Below are positions 9,736 to 19,923 of a stretch of DNA of 64,000 bases, piece by piece (positions within the stretch are counted from its first letter, which is position 1; each line of letters begins with the position of its first letter). This DNA is from Lysinibacillus mangiferihumi (GTDB lineage: Bacteria > Bacillota > Bacilli > Bacillales_A > Planococcaceae). Below the pieces are notes generated by a model. It did no database searches. It was not told the DNA's origin and worked only from the letters and a program-made list of their open reading frames with translations. The position numbers and the translations under genes are program-made. The DNA is taken from the NCBI RefSeq assembly GCF_003049665.1, contig NZ_PYWM01000007.1, positions 115,729-179,728 of the forward strand, read 5' to 3'.

Positions 9736-11358
9736 CTATTTAAACCCTAATTTACTTGTAATTCGTGTTATGCGCTCACCAAGTAGTTTTTGTGCTAAAC
9801 CTAAGCGTAACGACAAATAGCCATAAACAGCAGCACCCACTGCTGCACAAATAACAGAATAGACAAGCGCCGAGAATTTACCATCCACTGGACCCATTAC
9901 TAGTTCTAATAGCTTGTGAACGATTAAAACACTGACAGCCATTGCAGCTGTTAAAAGTGAGATAAGCATAACACGACGTATAACCATATCTGATTTATAA
10001 TTAAGTGTTTTTCGTAGCACTAGCAAATTAATAATAATTGATACACTATAACCAATCGCTGTTGCCAAAATGGCTCCGTCCGCTTCTAGCCAACGAATAA
10101 ACGTTATGTTAAGGGCTAGCTTTACTAAAATACCTGATAGTAGACTGAAGACAATCCACTTTTGGAAGTCAATACCTTGTAGCAGCGCGGCTGTAACTTG
10201 GAACAACGCAAATAAAATTGCCACTGGTGCATAATGAGCTAAAATCGTTGCGCCCATTTCGCTTTCAGAGTAAAGCATAAAGTAAATTTCATTCGCTAAT
10301 AATGAAATGCCCACAACTGCTGGTAATGTAATGAAAATTAAAATTTGATACGTTTTATCCATCGCATGACGTAACGATAAATACTCACCTTGTGTAAAAT
10401 ATTTTGTTATCGTCGGTACTAACGCCATTGAAAAACTTGTTGCTAACATAACTGGAATAATGACTACTTTATGTGTTGTAAAGTTAATCATCGATAAATA
10501 ATCATCTGTTACTTTGGCTAAACCAATGGAACTCATAGCGCCATTAAATGTTAACATATCCACTAATTGAAATAGTGGATTAGCCACCCCTACAAACACC
10601 ATCGGAATGGAATACGTTATCACTTCTTTATAAATATCCGACATTGGTAGCTGGGTAGACGTAACACTTTGACTACGTAATAAATTAAATTCAGGTTGAT
10701 ATTTTTTCCAGTAGTAATAGAGCACCATTAAACCGCCAATTGCCCCGATAAATGCTGCAAATACCGCAAAGGACACTGCTGTTTCAGGTTTACCCTTAAA
10801 AACAACAACCACTAAGAAAGAACCACCTAATAACACAACAATTCGGACAATTTGTTCCACCAACTGTGAAACTGCTGTCGGTTCCATTTTGTCATAGCCT
10901 TGAAAAAAGCCACGCCACAAACTCATAAATGGGACAACAATAAGCGCAAAGCTTACCCAGCGAATCACAGAAGCAATTTGCTCGACTGTAAATTTCTGTT
11001 CATCGCTTTTAATAACAAGTTCACCAATCGGTGTTGCCAATATAAAGAGGGCAGCAAAGGACACCATACCTGTTATCATCATAATAACGATGCCTGACTT
11101 CATCAACTTGCGTCCTGATTGATAGTCTCCTAAGGCATTGTATTTAGAAACAAATTTCGATACAGCAATCGGTGCACCTGAAATGGCTATTGCGAGCATG
11201 ATTGAGTAAGGAATATATGCATATTGATATAGCGCGATATTTTCCTGCCCAACAATCGCATAAAAGGGAAAAATATAAATTAATCCAAGCACCTTAGATA
11301 AAAACATTCCTAACGTTAATATCGCAGTACCTTTCATTAAATTGGACATCGTATCCAT
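9736..11358 (-). CDS. ytgP: Polysaccharide/lipid II flippase-family protein (YtgP/SpoVB-like)
   Basis: A 540-residue integral membrane protein of the MOP superfamily with about 14 helices. It begins LMKGTAILTLGMFLSKVLGLIYIFPF, the typical start of the SpoVB/YtgP/MurJ-like branch. Later segments include PTAVSQLVEQIVRIVVLLGG and SIPMVFVGVANPLFQLVDMLTFN. The family flips undecaprenyl-linked cell-wall precursors; YtgP/Amj redundancy in B. subtilis suggests lipid II. The start is uncertain: ATGs at 11358, 11349 and 11337 are possible and none has a clear ribosome site. Followed at 8 bases by rsuA. Confidence 0.9.
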   Translation of the reverse strand: MDTMSNLMKGTAILTLGMFLSKVLGLIYIFPFYAIVGQENIALYQYAYIPYSIMLAIAISGAPIAVSKFVSKYNALGDYQSGRKLMKSGIVIMMITGMVSFAALFILATPIGELVIKSDEQKFTVEQIASVIRWVSFALIVVPFMSLWRGFFQGYDKMEPTAVSQLVEQIVRIVVLLGGSFLVVVVFKGKPETAVSFAVFAAFIGAIGGLMVLYYYWKKYQPEFNLLRSQSVTSTQLPMSDIYKEVITYSIPMVFVGVANPLFQLVDMLTFNGAMSSIGLAKVTDDYLSMINFTTHKVVIIPVMLATSFSMALVPTITKYFTQGEYLSLRHAMDKTYQILIFITLPAVVGISLLANEIYFMLYSESEMGATILAHYAPVAILFALFQVTAALLQGIDFQKWIVFSLLSGILVKLALNITFIRWLEADGAILATAIGYSVSIIINLLVLRKTLNYKSDMVIRRVMLISLLTAAMAVSVLIVHKLLELVMGPVDGKFSALVYSVICAAVGAAVYGYLSLRLGLAQKLLGERITRITSKLGFK

Positions 11359-11549
11359 CCATTCATTAGTAAAATCAAGCTTTTATAAGTGATGTAACAG
11401 CATCACTTTTCAAACATTAAAACAAATAAACCAACTGTTATCTTAACATATTTACAAGAAAACAGATGCAAAAAACACTGAAAAGTTTTTGAAATCCACA
11501 ATTCTCCGCTCATTAGAACAAATCGATATGAATTGTCTTGTATATTTCC

Positions 11550-11596
11550 AAAAAAATAGCGGTTCAAAAAATCTACTAGATTCTTTGAACTGCTAC
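11550..11596 (-). terminator. Terminator of asnB
   Basis: On the minus strand AGCAGTTCAAA and TTTGAACCGCT pair around an AGAATCTAGTAGATT core and are followed by seven T. Confidence 0.88.
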
Positions 11597-11603
11597 TTCT
11601 GTG

Positions 11604-13451
11604 TTACATATCAACAAAGAATTGTTTATACCATACTAAGAACACATAAGCTGTCCAAATATAGCGACCACGATTAGCTTTGCCTTCATAATGTTCATCT
11701 AAATAACCAACTAGTTGCTTCGTATCGAAAAATTCGTTGGCAAAGTCAGTTGTAAACATGTCCTTCACCATATTGTAATACTTTTCTTCACGCAACCAGT
11801 GGCGAATTGGTACCGGGAAGCCAAGCTTCGGACGCTTTGCCCACTCTTCTGGTAATTCCTGATGTGCCGCTTGACGAAGGACATATTTCGTATCAATATC
11901 ATTGACACGATATCTTGATGGAATATTTTTCGCTAGCTCCATTACTTCTTTGTCTAAAAATGGTACACGTAATTCGATAGAGTGCGCCATACTCATTTTA
12001 TCTGCCTTTAATAAAATATCTCCAGGCATCCATAAATTCAAATCTAAATACTGCATTTTCGTAACATCATCATCACCAGGTACTTCATCATAAATACGTT
12101 TCGTAATTGTTTGTACAGATGGACCGTTTTTGTATGCTGGTTTTAAGACATTTAATGCGTCATCTTCATCCCATACAACCGCTTCACCAATAAAGCGTTC
12201 CTCTACGGTTTGACCACCTTTTACAAGGAAATGCGTATATTGGTTTTTCGGAAGCGCCTCTGCAATGCCACGTAATGCTTTACGCAGACCAAATGGCACC
12301 TTTTCGTATTTTTGCATTCTGCCAGAGTTTTGGTACCACGAATAGCCTCCAAAAATCTCATCCGCACCTTCACCAGAAAGTACTACTGTTACATCCTTCG
12401 CCGCTAGCTCCGATAGGAAGTAAAGCGGTACAGAAGATGGGTTCGACTGTGGCTCATCCATATGCCATTGAATTTTCGGTAAAGCTTCAAAACACTCATC
12501 CGCTGAAATATATTTACGCTCGTTTTGAATATTTAATGTATCCGATAAATCCTTTGCTAAGTTTGTCTCATTGAACATATCTTCATAGTCAGAAAAACCA
12601 ACAGAGAATGATTTATCAGGACGTAGCAATGATGTAATATAGCTAGAATCAATACCGCCAGACAGGAAAGAACCAACCTTTACATCACTAATTTGGTGGG
12701 CATCTACTGACTCTTTTACTGTTGAACGAATATCTTCCACATATTTTTCAATCGGCGCTTCTTTCGCATGGAATTTTTTATCCCAATATTGGACAATTTG
12801 TTTTTGTCCATTTTTAATGACCATATAGTGCGCTGGTGGTAATTTAAATACACCTTTAAAGAATGTTTCGTCCATTGAAGAATATTGGAACGTTAAATAA
12901 GGACGTAATGCATTTTTGTTTAATTCTTTAATGAATGCTGGATGAGGCAAGAAAGATTTAATTTCTGACCCAAAAATAAATGTTCCATCCGTTGTGTTTT
13001 CAGTGTAGTACAAAGGCTTAATACCAAAGCCATCACGCGCGATAAATTGTAAATCATTCTTTTTGTCCCAAATACAGAATGCGAACATACCGCGAAGTTG
13101 TTTGACAAATTCTACACCATACTGCAGATAGCCGAAGATTAACACTTCACTATCCGATTTCGTTTTAAATGTATGACCCTTTTCTTGTAGGTCCTTACGC
13201 AACTCTTGGAAATTATATATCTCCCCATTGAAAACAAGCACAATGTTGCCATCTGGGCTATAAAGAGGTTGATTTGCCACGTCTGATAAGTCAATAATGC
13301 TTAAACGACGGAAACCTAACGTTACTTTATCGTCACTATGAATACCACCACTATCTGGCCCACGGTGAATAATTGTATTCATCATATTTTCAATTGTTTG
13401 GTGATGATCAATCACATTTGTTCCATTAATATAGCCAATAAATCCGCACAT
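11604..13451 (-). CDS. asnB: Asparagine synthetase, glutamine-hydrolysing
   Basis: A 615-residue class B synthetase converting aspartate, glutamine and ATP to asparagine. Cys2 of MCGFIGYING is the amidotransferase nucleophile of the N-terminal Ntn domain, with RRLSIIDLS and NGEIYNF as glutamine-site motifs. The synthetase domain has the PP-loop GSFLSGGIDSS near residue 254 and SGEGADEIFGGY near 353. The length fits the AsnB branch of about 630 residues. Transcribed alone, with a terminator after it and the divergent flavoprotein gene before it. In B. subtilis asnB sits beside metK, whereas here they are 28 kb apart. Confidence 0.95.
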   Translation of the reverse strand: MCGFIGYINGTNVIDHHQTIENMMNTIIHRGPDSGGIHSDDKVTLGFRRLSIIDLSDVANQPLYSPDGNIVLVFNGEIYNFQELRKDLQEKGHTFKTKSDSEVLIFGYLQYGVEFVKQLRGMFAFCIWDKKNDLQFIARDGFGIKPLYYTENTTDGTFIFGSEIKSFLPHPAFIKELNKNALRPYLTFQYSSMDETFFKGVFKLPPAHYMVIKNGQKQIVQYWDKKFHAKEAPIEKYVEDIRSTVKESVDAHQISDVKVGSFLSGGIDSSYITSLLRPDKSFSVGFSDYEDMFNETNLAKDLSDTLNIQNERKYISADECFEALPKIQWHMDEPQSNPSSVPLYFLSELAAKDVTVVLSGEGADEIFGGYSWYQNSGRMQKYEKVPFGLRKALRGIAEALPKNQYTHFLVKGGQTVEERFIGEAVVWDEDDALNVLKPAYKNGPSVQTITKRIYDEVPGDDDVTKMQYLDLNLWMPGDILLKADKMSMAHSIELRVPFLDKEVMELAKNIPSRYRVNDIDTKYVLRQAAHQELPEEWAKRPKLGFPVPIRHWLREEKYYNMVKDMFTTDFANEFFDTKQLVGYLDEHYEGKANRGRYIWTAYVFLVWYKQFFVDM

Positions 13452-13648
13452 CTATTTTTCACCTCATAATTTAGTGCATAACCTCTATCATCATAGCACG
13501 AAAAGCCGTTCATTTCATGCTGTCATTATAGATAAAAAATTATAAAGCACTTTATTATAATTTTCAATGTAAACTAGCCGCCCTCTATATAGACTTCATG
13601 TATAATAGGAAAAGTTCCTAATAATGAAAAGAAAGTGAGTTCACATAT

Positions 13649-14902
13649 ATGTATGATGTAATCGTTATCGGTGGTGGCCCCTCCGGATTAATGGCCGCCA
13701 TCGCAGCTGGAGAACAAAAAAAGAAAGTTTTACTTCTCGAAAAAGGGACTAAGCTTGGGAAAAAGCTCGCGATTTCTGGTGGTGGTCGATGTAACGTCAC
13801 AAACAGACTACCTGTTGAAGAAATCGTTAAACATATTCCTGGCAACGGTCGTTTTTTATATAGCCCCTTTACTGTTTATAACAATGAGGATATTATTGCC
13901 TTTTTTGAGGGGCTAGGCGTCGCATTAAAAGAAGAAGATCATGGTCGTATGTTCCCTATGTCCAACCGTGCGCAAGATGTAGTCGATGCATTGATTCGTC
14001 AATTGCAGCGGCTACATGTTGAAGTACGGTTAAATACACCCGTTAACAAGTTATTGATGGATGATGAAAAGATTCTCGGTGTGCGCTTAGAAGATGGAAC
14101 AGAAGTACGCTGTAAGGCTGCTATTGTAGCAGTTGGAGGAAAGGCAGTGCCACAAACAGGTTCAACAGGTGATGGCTACCCTTGGGCCGAGAGAGCTGGG
14201 CACAATGTGACAACACTCTTTCCAACAGAAGTGCCCGTTTTATCAAAAGAGGAGTTTATTCAAACGAGAGAGCTACAAGGACTAGCATTACGAGATGTCG
14301 CGGTATCCGTTCTCAATAAAAAAGGTAAGCCACTAATAACACATCAAATGGACATGCTCTTTACGCATTTCGGATTAAGCGGCCCTGCCATATTACGCTG
14401 TAGTCAGTTTGTCGTTAAGGAATTAATGAAAACGGGTTATGAACCTGTCACAATGCGTATCCAAACGCTTGTAGATTTCAATGAGGAAACATGTCTGCAA
14501 TATTTAAATAAGCTTATAAAAGAAGAACCGAAAAAAGCAGTGAAAAATGTTTGGAAAGGCGTCGCACCAGAACGCTGGCTACTATTTTTATGTGACCGTG
14601 CAAATATTGATGTTCAAGTGACTGGCATTGAATTATCGCAAGAAAAAATTCGCGCGCTAGCACATTTACTAGTCAATTTCACAATGACGGTTAGCGGTAC
14701 GCAATCACTCGACAAAGCATTCGTTACAGGTGGAGGCGTTTCTGTGAAAGAAATCGAACCAAAAACGATGGCGTCTAAGAAAAAGGCAGGTTTATTTTTC
14801 TGCGGAGAAATATTAGATATTCATGGCTACACAGGCGGCTATAATATTACGTCTGCGCTCGTGACAGGACGAATTGCAGGAATGAACGCCGCATTCGAAT
14901 GA
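13649..14902 (+). CDS. ytfP: HI0933-family flavoprotein, putative NAD(P)/FAD oxidoreductase (YtfP-like)
   Basis: A 417-residue FAD protein. [21 protein letters not shown] is the N-terminal Rossmann FAD site, [20 protein letters not shown] the characteristic HI0933 motif near residue 34, and [17 protein letters not shown] with [16 protein letters not shown] the C-terminal FAD-closing region. The biochemical reaction is not established. A TATAAT sits at about 13610 and a GAAAGTGAG ribosome site precedes the ATG. It faces a minus-strand AIM24 gene, with a repeat element between them. Confidence 0.9.
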   Translation: MYDVIVIGGGPSGLMAAIAAGEQKKKVLLLEKGTKLGKKLAISGGGRCNVTNRLPVEEIVKHIPGNGRFLYSPFTVYNNEDIIAFFEGLGVALKEEDHGRMFPMSNRAQDVVDALIRQLQRLHVEVRLNTPVNKLLMDDEKILGVRLEDGTEVRCKAAIVAVGGKAVPQTGSTGDGYPWAERAGHNVTTLFPTEVPVLSKEEFIQTRELQGLALRDVAVSVLNKKGKPLITHQMDMLFTHFGLSGPAILRCSQFVVKELMKTGYEPVTMRIQTLVDFNEETCLQYLNKLIKEEPKKAVKNVWKGVAPERWLLFLCDRANIDVQVTGIELSQEKIRALAHLLVNFTMTVSGTQSLDKAFVTGGGVSVKEIEPKTMASKKKAGLFFCGEILDIHGYTGGYNITSALVTGRIAGMNAAFE

Positions 14903-14924
14903 CCCGATTCACTTTGAACTACTT

Positions 14925-15138
14925 AGAATAGACGAGTTGATAGTAGCAATGGTAGGACTTTTGTAGGAACAACACACAAAGTAAGCCGCGCCGCGGACAG
15001 ACCGCGCGTTAGCGAAAGTTGCGGCTTACTGTGCTAAGCGGAAAGCACCGCCGAAGTGGACATCAACGGGGCATAACAAAAAAGTGTTAGATTGATAGCA
15101 GTCAATCTAACACTTTTGCATTTTTGTCCCTACTTCTT
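14925..15138. repeat. Degenerate MITE-like element carrying a terminator (copy A)
   Basis: This stretch shares long patches with 37715-37953, notably GACAGACCGCGCGT versus AACAGACCGCGCGT, then GTTGCGGCTTAC and GCGGAAAGCACCGCCG. Both copies end with AAAAAAGTGTTAGATTGA, a short loop, and TCAATCTAACACTTTT. The outer right arm is decayed (TGTCCCTACTTCTTTT versus TGTCCCAGCCTCTTCTT) and the left arm is missing. The patch is more GC-rich than its surroundings, and it abuts the stop codon of the AIM24 gene. Confidence 0.78.
15078..15125. terminator. Bidirectional terminator inside repeat copy A
   Basis: AAAAGTGTTAGATTGA and TCAATCTAACACTTTT form a 16-bp stem over a short loop, with T-rich flanks on both strands. 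It serves the convergent flavoprotein and AIM24 genes. Confidence 0.88.
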
Positions 15139-15831
15139 TTAACTTTCGTTAGACAAATAAACCTCTTCATACGGTTGGATAATGACAAACCCTTCGCCGG
15201 AGAAAGCCATTTGAATCGATTCACCGCTGCCACGTCCAATAAACGTACGGAAGCTAATATCTGTTTTAAATTCAGGTGTTAAATTCCCTGACCACGCAAC
15301 TGTAGCATGAGGATCCGTATAAACCGTTTCACCAGGCTTCACCAATAACGTCAACGGCTCAAAATGTGTTGTAATGGCTACTTTACCGCTTCCTTGTAGC
15401 GTTACATTAAACAGTCCGCCAGACATAATACCAGCCATTTTACGCATTAATTGAATGTCCCAATTAATACTTGGTTCAAATGCCAACAAGTCATTACCGT
15501 TGACACAAATACTTTCACCCTTTAAATCAAAAATAGTCACTTTTTTCCCTTGATCAGCTAAATAGAGACGCCCTTTTCCTTTTGCTTTCATCAGTTGCGT
15601 TCCTTCGCCTGTTAATGCTTTTTTAAACATTTTTGAAAGGCCATGCTCTAAAACACGTTCCCGCTCAAACTTAATGTCGCCTATGTATGAAATCATAGCC
15701 CCCATTTTTGACCAGACTTCACCATCTAAATTAACCTCTAATACACGCTCTGTTTCTAACTCAAAATATTCGTTCTCATAATCATCTTGTTGCGTTGTCT
15801 TGATGAATTCATTTAATGAATACTTTCCCAT
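15139..15831 (-). CDS. AIM24-family protein
   Basis: A 230-residue protein with the AIM24 beta-sandwich fold: an N-terminal EYFELETERVLEVNL, then KGKGRLYLADQGKKVTIFDL and ESICVNGNDLLAFEPSINWDI, typical of the TIGR00266/AIM24 family. I take the ATG at 15831 (MGKYSLNEF) because AAAGGAGG lies 8 bases upstream; the in-frame ATG at 15888 has no ribosome site. There is no signal peptide from this start. Bacterial AIM24 proteins have no settled function; some members are described in envelope stress settings. Confidence 0.85.
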   Translation of the reverse strand: MGKYSLNEFIKTTQQDDYENEYFELETERVLEVNLDGEVWSKMGAMISYIGDIKFERERVLEHGLSKMFKKALTGEGTQLMKAKGKGRLYLADQGKKVTIFDLKGESICVNGNDLLAFEPSINWDIQLMRKMAGIMSGGLFNVTLQGSGKVAITTHFEPLTLLVKPGETVYTDPHATVAWSGNLTPEFKTDISFRTFIGRGSGESIQMAFSGEGFVIIQPYEEVYLSNES

Positions 15832-16104
15832 ATCGTACGCCTCCTTTATACCCTTATATACGTTAATTGCCTTGAAAAGATTCACCATTCTTTGTCACAG
15901 TCTACCACTACAGACATATAGCCCTTCATATACTATTATTTTGATTATTTTTATAGTAAATTGCTGTCACCTATAAATAGAATAACGTTGCAAAATTTCT
16001 CTTTTAGTAGCAAAATCACTTTATTTACCATAATCTTATTGACATCAAACATGAGCTGTTATATGTTAGACGAAGATTAATCAAGTGTTGTATAACAATT
16101 GCTA

Positions 16105-16157
16105 CAAATAAAAAACCGCATTAGCGTCATATGCGAAATGACACTAATACGGCTATA
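16105..16157 (-). terminator. Terminator of the OFA-type carrier
   Basis: On the minus strand GCCGTATTAGTGTCATTTC pairs with a GACGCTAATGCGG arm and is followed by TTTTTT. Confidence 0.88.
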
Positions 16158-16185
16158 CTTTTCAAGTGCGAATTGAAAGTAAAAA

Positions 16186-17457
16186 TTATCGTGTAGCGGA
16201 GACGTCTCCAACCTTTTGCTCTGCTGTTTTTAACGCTGTTTGTTTACGCACATCTGCACGTAGCGTTAATGAAATAATTAAGGAAATGGCAATTAAACCT
16301 GCAAATACATAGAATACAGGAATGTAACTATCATAAGCATTTTTAATAGCGCTCACTAGAAGTGGACCAAAAACGCCACCTAAAGACCAAGTTGTTAGTA
16401 AATAACCGTGGATAACACCAAGTTGCTTCGTACCAAATAGATCACTTGCGAATGCAGGTAAGTTTGAGAAACCGCCACCGTAACAACTAACGACTAAGAA
16501 AATAAGTGCTTGGAAAATAATAACGTTTGTCGTATGTGGCAATACGATAAATGTAATAAGTTGTGCTGTAAAGAATATTACAAAGACGTTTGAACGACCA
16601 ATATAATCCGACACAGCAGCCCAAATTAAGCGACCACCACCATTGAATAATCCCATAACGCCTACCATTGCTGCAGCACCTGCAACTGATAAACCTACAA
16701 TTTCCTGCGCCATCGGAGATGCAACAGAAATCATCATAATACCCGCAGTTACATTGACTAAATGCATGGACCATAACATCCAGAAATGCTTTGTTTTCAC
16801 AGCTTCACGAGCTGACATTACTGCTAAATCTTTTTTCACTACATCCTTGCCTTTTTCTGCTGCCGCTTTCATATTCGCAGGCATAAAACCTGGTTTTGGC
16901 GGCGCTATATAAGAAGCCCCTAAAATCATTAACGTGAAGTAACTTGCCCCTAAAATAAAGTAAGTTGTAGAAATTCCGACTGCTTCCATTAAGTTTGCTG
17001 CTACCGGTGCAGTAATTAATGCTCCCGATCCAAATCCTAGTACAGCCATACCTGTAGCTAAACCGCGACGGTCTGGGAACCACTTTACTAATGTAGAGAC
17101 AGGTGCGATATAACCAATCCCCATACCTAAACCACTAAGTAAGCCGTAAGTTAACCAGTATAAAGTGACAGAATCCATAGAGATTGCAACACCTGCACCA
17201 GCTTGTCCTGCTCCAAACAGCACTGCTGCTACCATAGCCGATTTACGCGGACCCATTTTTTCTACTAAACTACCAAATAACGCTGCTGAAAAACCAGCAA
17301 GCCCCATCATAATTGTAAAGGCTATCGTAACCTTTGTTTCACTCCATCCCATTTCTGTGACAATCGGCAGCTTGTATACACTGTATGCATAGGCTCCACC
17401 AATGGAAAGGTGAATAGCGATTGCAGATAATGCAATTAACCATCTATTTTTATTCAT
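16186..17457 (-). CDS. OFA-type MFS transporter (oxalate/formate antiporter-like)
   Basis: A 423-residue, 12-helix major facilitator. It begins NRWLIALSAIAIHLSIGGAYAYSVYKLP, the hallmark start of the OFA subfamily, with GLLSGLGMGIGYIAPVSTLVKWFPDRRG near residue 110 and the second-half motif VSDYIGR. Members exchange oxalate for formate or import monocarboxylates; the substrate cannot be read from sequence. The central cytoplasmic loop is around 190-220 (lysine-rich). A GGGGAG ribosome site lies before the ATG. The next gene upstream is the dicarboxylate sensor kinase, divergent, across an 850-base gap. Confidence 0.88.
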   Translation of the reverse strand: MNKNRWLIALSAIAIHLSIGGAYAYSVYKLPIVTEMGWSETKVTIAFTIMMGLAGFSAALFGSLVEKMGPRKSAMVAAVLFGAGQAGAGVAISMDSVTLYWLTYGLLSGLGMGIGYIAPVSTLVKWFPDRRGLATGMAVLGFGSGALITAPVAANLMEAVGISTTYFILGASYFTLMILGASYIAPPKPGFMPANMKAAAEKGKDVVKKDLAVMSAREAVKTKHFWMLWSMHLVNVTAGIMMISVASPMAQEIVGLSVAGAAAMVGVMGLFNGGGRLIWAAVSDYIGRSNVFVIFFTAQLITFIVLPHTTNVIIFQALIFLVVSCYGGGFSNLPAFASDLFGTKQLGVIHGYLLTTWSLGGVFGPLLVSAIKNAYDSYIPVFYVFAGLIAISLIISLTLRADVRKQTALKTAEQKVGDVSATR

Positions 17458-18310
17458 AAATTCTCATTTCTCCCCTCTTTTGCTACCTGTGAAAATTCTA
17501 TGAACGTCCATGTAAAACAATTTACCACTTATAATTATTCGAATGCAAGATGTTTTTCTAAAAAATATTATTTCTCCAAAAAGTTTTCTACTAGTCAATG
17601 CATATCAAAAACATCGAAATCCTTACAGTCCCTAAGAAAAAAGGCGTTTATCAAACAATATCACCAACATATTTTAGCTATTATTATTTTTCTACCGTAC
17701 TTATTTACGCTAAATAAATTATTTTAAAATATTTAAATTTGTGCATATTTTCACATATTAAGGCATGTATTCTCCGACACTGCTACTAGATACAAAACCT
17801 ATAGACGTAAAGGGTTAGAAAATACAAATAATTGATAGACAGAAATATTAAGAACAAAAGAGAATTTTAAAACCTTATTGAAGCAAATTTTCTTTGCGCA
17901 AAAGAAATCAAGCTATCACAACATATGTAAAATCCTCCAGTAAGCATTTAAAATGTAAATTAATTTACACAAACGATATGTATAACGACCTTTTCAAGAT
18001 AAATTGCCTATTATTTTTTATTATTCAAATATAAATTTTTTGATTTACCGAAAACACGCTACAAATAATAGAACAACAAAACCTTCATAGCACTTCCGAC
18101 TTTTTTCATTTTTTCATAGAGAACGTATATGTAAATTGTTATAGTACACCATTGAAATGAATACTTTTAAGCTGAATTGTATTACAACAAGCTATTCTTT
18201 TATGTTACTTTATTATAAAATGATAGTCCTAGTTCATTGTTAGAAAAATAGGTGTGCTACTCTACATACTGCACTTACTTAGCGAAATCTTCAATAACAG
18301 AGGTGATGAA
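17458..18310. other. Long AT-rich divergent intergenic region
   Basis: About 850 bases between the OFA carrier and the sensor kinase leader. No ORF here has both a ribosome site and protein-like composition. A perfect 16-bp palindrome TGTAAATTAATTTACA lies at 17954-17969, a possible operator. The length suggests control DNA for both divergent units, but no known operator was recognised. Confidence 0.45.
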
Positions 18311-18355
18311 ATGATAAAAGGCTGCCATTTTAGCATTCCTTTTACATACTTATGA
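18311..18355 (+). CDS. 14-residue leader ORF coupled to the sensor kinase
   Basis: ATG at 18311 follows AGAGGTG by five bases and encodes MIKGCHFSIPFTYL. Its TGA overlaps the kinase ATG as ATGA at 18352-18355. The kinase ATG itself has no ribosome site. I infer translational coupling; the peptide itself is unlike anything I recognise. Confidence 0.5.
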   Translation: MIKGCHFSIPFTYL

Positions 18356-19923
18356 AAAACATATCGTTGCGACTAAAAATGTTTATCTTTTCGTTCATAA
18401 TTGTTATTTTTTCTATCACGACGAGTGGTGCAATTATGATTCATAATCTAGCTGGCGCTTTGGAAAAAGAATTCGGTGCCCGTGCAATAGCTATAGCACG
18501 AACGGTTTCGCAGCTGACAGAAGTACAAAAAAATGTAGGCACAAAAGAGGGTTTTGAAGTTATTCAACCCATTGCAGAACGCATCCGATTAACAACGGAT
18601 GTTGATTACATTGTGATCATTGATATGAAACGTATTCGATACTCCCATCCATCTGAAAGTAAGCTAGGTACCGTTTTTGAAGGTGGCGATGAAATAGAAG
18701 CTTTTTCACAGCATGAGTACATATCAAAGGCGCACGGTGTCCTTGGCTATTCCATACGAGCATTCGTACCAATAATGAATGAGGAAGGTACAAAACAAGT
18801 TGGCGTTATTACTGTTGGGCTACTGGCACCAAAATGGTATAACCTTTTAGACCAATATCAATTTGATATTTTAGTCTCCCTTTTTTGGGGGCTGGTAATT
18901 GGTTTAGGGGGGTCTGTATGGGTTGCTAACCATTTAAAGCGCCAAACATTGAATTTGGAACCTTATGAAATTGCTCGGCTAGTAGAAGAACGCTCAGGCA
19001 TTATTCAAGCGATGGATATTGGTATTTTGGCGACTGACGAAAGCGGGAATGTAACATTTATTAACCGATTAGCTAGGCAATATACGCATTTCTTTGGGCA
19101 TAAAGTTTCCAGAAAAGCATTATTTAAAAACACTTGGCTGGCAGAGGATACTATTCAACAGCACGAAATCTATCGACCACTGTTAATGTTCGACCAAATG
19201 TATTTAGTTCGAACATTTCCAATTCGGATTATGGAGCAAAATGCCGGATATCTCATCATGTTAACCGACCGCAAAGAAGCAAATATGCTTGCCGAAGAAT
19301 TAACGGGTATTAAAATGCTTGTTGATTCTTTGCGAGCACAGCAACACGAATATATGAACCGTCTCCATAGTATTGCAGGGCTTATCCAATTAGAACGAAA
19401 TGATGATGCATTAAGCCTCATTATCGATGAAATTACAGATGAAGAGGAAATCATTCAAAGTTTGCATGATAAATTTCAAGATTATTCAATTCAAGGCTTA
19501 TTGCTTGGCAAATACTCACGTGCTAAGGAACTAGGAGTGGAACTAACAATTGATGAAGATTCCAACCTTGTGGATTTTATGAGTGGTTTATCGTGTGGTG
19601 ACATTATCACCATTATCGGCAACTTACTGGACAATGCAATGGAAGCTTGCTTCGAATGTCCACATAAAGATGTTCACTTAACGATCATTGGGGATAAGCA
19701 CTTTTTAATTATAGAAGTGCAGGACAGTGGTAAAGGAATCGAAGGCGTACCACAGCGTATTTTTGAATACGGATTTAGTACGAAACAAAAAGATGGACAC
19801 GGTATTGGACTTGCACTTGTCAAACAAATTGTCGAATCCAATAAGGGGACGATTCAAGTAGAATCCACTGTTCATGTTGGTACAACAATTACAATTAATA
19901 TAGGGGTGATGGACGAACAATGA
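18352..19923 (+). CDS. Sensor histidine kinase, CitA/DcuS/DctS type
   Basis: A 523-residue membrane kinase for extracellular di- or tricarboxylates. Helix one is around residues 10-32, the extracytoplasmic PAS-like sensor about 35-170 (DVDYIVIIDMKRIRYSHP, HGVLGYSIRAFVPI), helix two about 173-195, then a cytoplasmic PAS. The phosphorylated histidine is most likely His332 in QQHEYMNRLHSIAGLIQL, the usual H-box of this class. ATP-site boxes are LLDNAMEAC, DSGKGIEG and GHGIGLALV. It overlaps the response regulator gene by ATGA. The TRAP genes downstream point to C4-dicarboxylate sensing. Translation probably depends on the leader ORF. Confidence 0.92.
   Translation: MKNISLRLKMFIFSFIIVIFSITTSGAIMIHNLAGALEKEFGARAIAIARTVSQLTEVQKNVGTKEGFEVIQPIAERIRLTTDVDYIVIIDMKRIRYSHPSESKLGTVFEGGDEIEAFSQHEYISKAHGVLGYSIRAFVPIMNEEGTKQVGVITVGLLAPKWYNLLDQYQFDILVSLFWGLVIGLGGSVWVANHLKRQTLNLEPYEIARLVEERSGIIQAMDIGILATDESGNVTFINRLARQYTHFFGHKVSRKALFKNTWLAEDTIQQHEIYRPLLMFDQMYLVRTFPIRIMEQNAGYLIMLTDRKEANMLAEELTGIKMLVDSLRAQQHEYMNRLHSIAGLIQLERNDDALSLIIDEITDEEEIIQSLHDKFQDYSIQGLLLGKYSRAKELGVELTIDEDSNLVDFMSGLSCGDIITIIGNLLDNAMEACFECPHKDVHLTIIGDKHFLIIEVQDSGKGIEGVPQRIFEYGFSTKQKDGHGIGLALVKQIVESNKGTIQVESTVHVGTTITINIGVMDEQ

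Noticed and set aside
17500..17727. A 75-residue frame in the AT-rich gap before the sensor kinase
   Set aside because: No ribosome site, low-complexity Lys/Ser/Tyr composition typical of AT-rich noncoding DNA.
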